64,000 nucleotides of DNA from Solea solea. Lineage: Eukaryota > Chordata > Actinopteri > Pleuronectiformes > Soleidae. The position numbers and the translations under genes were made by a program. Below the pieces are notes generated by a model that worked only from the letters and a program-made list of their open reading frames with translations, did not search any database and was not told the origin of the DNA. Below, one piece after another: positions 60,061-64,000 of this stretch. The stretch spans positions 15,540,938-15,604,937 of the forward strand of contig NC_081154.1 of NCBI RefSeq assembly GCF_958295425.1. Direction: 5' to 3'. Numbering within the stretch: position 1 is the stretch's first letter; every line of letters starts with the position of its first letter.

Positions 60061-63000
60061 AATCAAGATGTAAGGAAACTCTGGCGGACTTTGCATTTAC
60101 CTTAAAGAATGCAAGACGTGCCGCTCTCCCACTCCCTTCATTTAGCCATTTCATCCTTCTTCATTGGTTTGTGTGAGTGGGGCCATTCTTATTCATTTGC
60201 ATAGTTAGCTTCACCCTTTGCTCTACTGTAGGAACATGGTGGCACAAGGTGGCGCCTCCCTAAAGCAAGAGTCATAGAAACGACAATCATATACACTCAT
60301 TCAAACATACTAATGGGTAGTGTATTCAATGTCTACCCATAAACCATAACTACTACAATTATGATACACATTTACTGCATGTCGTTGAATGTCCTGCCAG
60401 GATGGAGGACTCTTTGGCAGGCATGCTAGACAAGCTGGGGATCCATGTGTGATTATAGCGGTTTTAAGATAAGATCATTCAGTCTTTTAATGGTCCCACT
60501 GTGGGAAATTAGCAATGTTTTATCAGCACAGATACCAAAAAAGCAGCGGTAATAGTGAGTGTATGCTATGTTTACATTATAAACAGTGTTATAACCAGGT
60601 GTATACAACATGTGTACGTATTACGTGGCTGAGACATTGCACAGGTGAGATAAAACAGAATTAGAAACTGTAACTAGGCTTTTTTTTTTTTTGGATGTGC
60701 TTACAGCAGAAATGATCTCCACAGTTGCAACTCTTTACTGCTTCAGTATAATTTTAAGACTGAATTACAGCTTCAATATAAAGCAGACGGTTTCTTCGCG
60801 CTGCTGCCATCTGTATCTCTACTTGGTCTTTATCTAGCCAGCGAGAGTTCGCCGACAAATCACCGGTCCCTTCCAGACAGAGATGAAACCCATTAAGAGA
60901 GAGTTACCTTTCATATGGTTTAACTAACAATTCCTGCTGTAAATGCTGTGTCCACCAGTCAGCCCCGGAGTGTAGCTTTTTTTTTTTTTTTTTTTTTTTG
61001 TTAGAGTGGCCTCTCTGGCCTCCATCTCTCCAGGCCAAGAGAGAAGAGTCAATATAAAGTAATCAGAAAGTGTCATGTCCTCCATTTGCCTGTGGACAAG
61101 CCCAAATGAATGTTGCGTCTGGCTGGCCTTGGTTGGTGGCTGCATCGTTTGTCACTGGAACACTGAGAGGGCAGCGTGGCTGCGGCTTTTTCTCAAGGGT
61201 CGTTGACTAATTTGTACACAAAAGACCTTATTCTGTTAATGCACCCGTGTGAGCAAGCACCATGTCAAGTGAATCACCATGGCACCGACCAAACGGAATT
61301 GTTGGCTACAGGAAATTTCAAATCATCACTCAGGCGAACATAACATCTTCTGTCTGGTCATTATTGTTCTAACATTTGTAAAAAAAAAAAAATACACTAA
61401 CATCTTTTTTTTTTTCTGTAATAAGAATATAATTAGGATCCACTCCTGCTCAAATGACTTTGGAATAGACACATGTTTTTTAATTGCTTGCCTCATTGTT
61501 GCTCAACTGCAAATGTCACCTCAGCCAGTGACATGGCAGCAACTCGATGCATGTAGGCATGTAGACATGATCAATATGACCTGCTGAAGTTCAAACTGAG
61601 GAAAACAGGTGATTTAAGTGACTTTAAGTGCTGATGTCAGATGGAGAATGGCCAGACTAGTTTGAGATGATAAAAAGTAATTCACATAAACACTTCCAAG
61701 CATCTTAAAGCAGATGGGTAATAGCATCAGATGACCACACCGGCACCTCTGCCACTTTATCAGGTGTCATGTGTACCTAATAAATAGGTCTGCTGAGTGT
61801 CAACTGATTCGTGTTCTGATCAGCAGTAATGGAAAAGTAACACGTTGGCGAACATACGGATTTCTTCTTCTTCCACTTTATTTTGACAGTCCAGACGCCT
61901 TCAGTCTGCACCTTGTCCATTGTGTGTTTCGAGCAGAGTTCCAAAATCGTTCAGTCGCCTTTGACTTTGAGAGAGGGACTGAAGTGAAAGATAAAAGATA
62001 AACATGTAATCACCGTTTACATTGTCTCTGGTCTCCATGGTACTTTCCTCTGTTGTGTTTTCCAATTCTGCCCTATTGATTTATGGTGCTATCGTGACAT
62101 CACGGACGACTCGCAAGGGGAAAAACAGAAAGGCAAACTCGTCTGCAGATAATGGTAATGGCCTCCTTCTCCCATTGCCATTCAGGGGTTTGCCCACTTT
62201 TAAAGAACCTCCTGTGTGTGTCCACTGATGTTGGTGTATAAAAGGTATCTGAGTGTGAGGAAGAGAGAGTTAGGAGAGAGTTAGAGTTCATTGCTTCCCT
62301 GACCGGCATCTGTCTTCAACTTCCTCTCTGCATTTACATTTGAGTGCATCTCCTCTGCAGACCTGTGTTTTTTCTTCTCCCCTGGTAGAGACATTTTGAG
62401 CGGGGTACCGAGGCTTTTTGAATTCAATAATGTGAGGCATTGGTGACCTGAAGCTGCAGTTCACTGTGTTTTACCAACTCTGCAGGCAACCGCGGTGCTA
62501 CGAGCTGCATTTGTGAGTGGCTCGCGGGCCACAGATGTAAATTTATTATGAGTATTTCAGCTTTCATCAGTCAGGAAGTGATAATATATTGAATAGCCAC
62601 CAGGGGGTGACTCAGCGGTTTGCAAAAAAAAGATATCTGCGTGAACATGTGCCTTCTTTCCACATGATTTATAACGTTAGTAACCTCAAGTTGTCTTGAG
62701 GAGTTAATGGTCTCCATCACTAGATCGGAGTCTTCTTCAGTAGCACGTTATGGATGATAATTTGTGTCGTATGTTAATGCGCGATCACCTTTTTCAGCAC
62801 ATATGAGTGGAAACAAGTGTGATTGACAGCTGGTGTTGTCCAATAGGAGCGTGGTTTGCATGTAGCACCTCTAACATCACAATTCCGGCGCCTTTAAAAT
62901 GGCTGCACCGTTGTTAAAAAACAGTATTTGAACTCTCACACGTTCCCTGAATCACTGATGACTATGACTTAATGTCAGTGAGACGCCGCCCGTGCAGCTG

Positions 63001-63565
63001 AATGATAGCATATAGCACGTTATCGGCTGAACCACAGAGGCGTCGTTGTCCATTCCTGGTAACACACGGGGACCACAGCTCAGCTGTGTGTATGCTAACG
63101 AGCCCTGATCCATCTTAACTCTATCAGTCCCAGCGGAAGCTGCTCTTCCACCCCACTGTTTAAGCGAGCCTCACACACACACGCAGCGCATACACAAACA
63201 AGTGTCTTAATGTCAGTAACAACATATAATTATCCACGGCCTTAACGGAGCCACTGCACTTGGCTGGAACTCCTCTATTTGTGTTGTAATCACCACACGA
63301 CATCTGCACATAAACTTTGTTGCTTGTTCCTCATTCTACTTAACGAGACCAGGGACTGTAAAGAGTTTAATAAAAGCTTGCCTGGGTTATTTTATTTTGT
63401 TGGTCAAGGCTTTTTTGTTCTTGGACATTGGGCTAACCTCTCTGATTTAACCTCTTTTGATTTCAGCACTATATTATTGGGTTTGGTGTAGTAAGAAAAA
63501 TAAAAAGAGTTTAACATTAGCGTGTGGATATGTCTATTCAGTCAAGTACAGGTTTTTTTTTAAGA
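60061..63565. other. Intron sequence, no gene recognised
   Basis: Poly-T of 23 at 60977-60999, poly-A and poly-T runs near 61380-61415. 62815-63010 has above-average CpG and a GGCGCCTTTAAAATGGCTGC stretch that looks repeat-like. No exon is recognised. Confidence 0.4.
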
Positions 63566-63583
63566 CTTATTAATATTAATAAG
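63566..63583. repeat. 18-bp perfect palindrome
   Basis: CTTATTAATATTAATAAG equals its own reverse complement, about 30 bp before an inverted-repeat DNA element. Confidence 0.9.
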
Positions 63584-63610
63584 CCTAATAAAGGTGAACC
63601 AACTAATGCT

Positions 63611-64000
63611 GTTTTTCCACTACATGGTCCCGCCTCACCTCGCCTCGGCACGGCTTGACTCTCTGGGGTTTGGTTGGTTTTTCATGACTATAATACCTCC
63701 TCCGAGTGGGCGGAGTCATCACTGCATGGCTGCAAGAAACTGCCGTGACTTAGTTTTACATGCGACGCACACAAACTAGTGACTCGTACAGCAGTTGTTT
63801 TCAGTGTAACTGAATCATTAGAATCAGCTCATTTTAAAGATTAGTTCAGTTCTTCAGTTTAGACATTTCCTTTGCTACAATGTTGGAGATTAATGCAAGA
63901 TTTCAGCATTTTTAAGTCTTTTTAACTGATCTAGAGTCCGGCATTGTTCTTGTGTCGGACTTTTGCTTGTGCAGTGCACGGCAATCTGACGACGCAATGC
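63611..64000 (+). mobile_element. Inverted-repeat DNA element, cut by window end
   Basis: Starts GTTTTTCCACTACATGGTCCC and matches the reverse complement of 37706-38163 block by block to the last base. The terminal block CCTCACCTCGCCTCGGC also recurs, in both orientations, in the fold-back element at 5145-5415. No transposase frame. The distal end lies outside the window. Confidence 0.8.

Larger units (their letters stand above)
11743..64000 (+). other. nrg3: nrg3 intron 1, 5' part
   Basis: No sequence resembling the EGF-like exon (six-cysteine pattern after a Thr/Ser-rich spacer) appears downstream on the + strand. The rest of the window is therefore taken as one intron of at least 52 kb. 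It contains transposon remnants, microsatellites and AT-rich single-copy stretches. The longest open frames (166 codons at 45598-46098, 164 at 30227-30721) are about what chance yields in this length. Confidence 0.8.

Overview
This window reads as teleost fish genomic DNA, probably from a percomorph-like species. It has long non-coding stretches, many CA/GT, TA and CT microsatellites, tRNA-derived SINEs, short inverted-repeat DNA elements and decayed LINE and Ty3/gypsy fragments. There are no bacterial operons, CRISPR arrays or rRNA genes. Most open frames of 60-170 codons in the window are chance frames or translated repeats.

The one gene I can name is neuregulin 3 (nrg3) on the + strand. 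Its first coding exon is at 10896-11742. The exon encodes the N-terminal hydrophobic segment and the start of the Ser/Thr/Pro-rich extracellular region, and ends at a GT splice donor. No EGF-like exon, transmembrane exon or C-terminal exon is visible, so 11743-64000 is read as the 5' part of a very large intron 1. Large first introns are typical of NRG3. I cannot tell nrg3a from nrg3b.

Layout: 1-2565 holds a decayed Ty3/gypsy retrotransposon on the - strand (integrase and protease segments, no visible reverse transcriptase). 2566-8880 is intergenic, with repeat fragments, a fold-back element centred on a perfect 48-bp palindrome, and a SINE nested in a DNA element. 8880-10895 is the CpG-containing, simple-repeat-rich promoter and 5' UTR region of nrg3. 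10896-11742 is exon 1. From 11743 to the end is intron, with SINEs (17.4, 23.9, 35.05 and 53.3 kb), LINE remnants (23.0, 42.5 and 51.0 kb), a TTAA-flanked 626-bp element (46.6-47.3 kb), members of one inverted-repeat family (5.2, 37.9 and 63.6 kb), and simple repeats.

The most intriguing unexplained piece is a CpG-dense 220-bp patch at 33541-33760 inside intron 1. It carries a 58-codon GC3-rich reading frame that looks more like real coding sequence than the surrounding frames. It could be a cryptic exon, an alternative promoter, or an inserted gene fragment.
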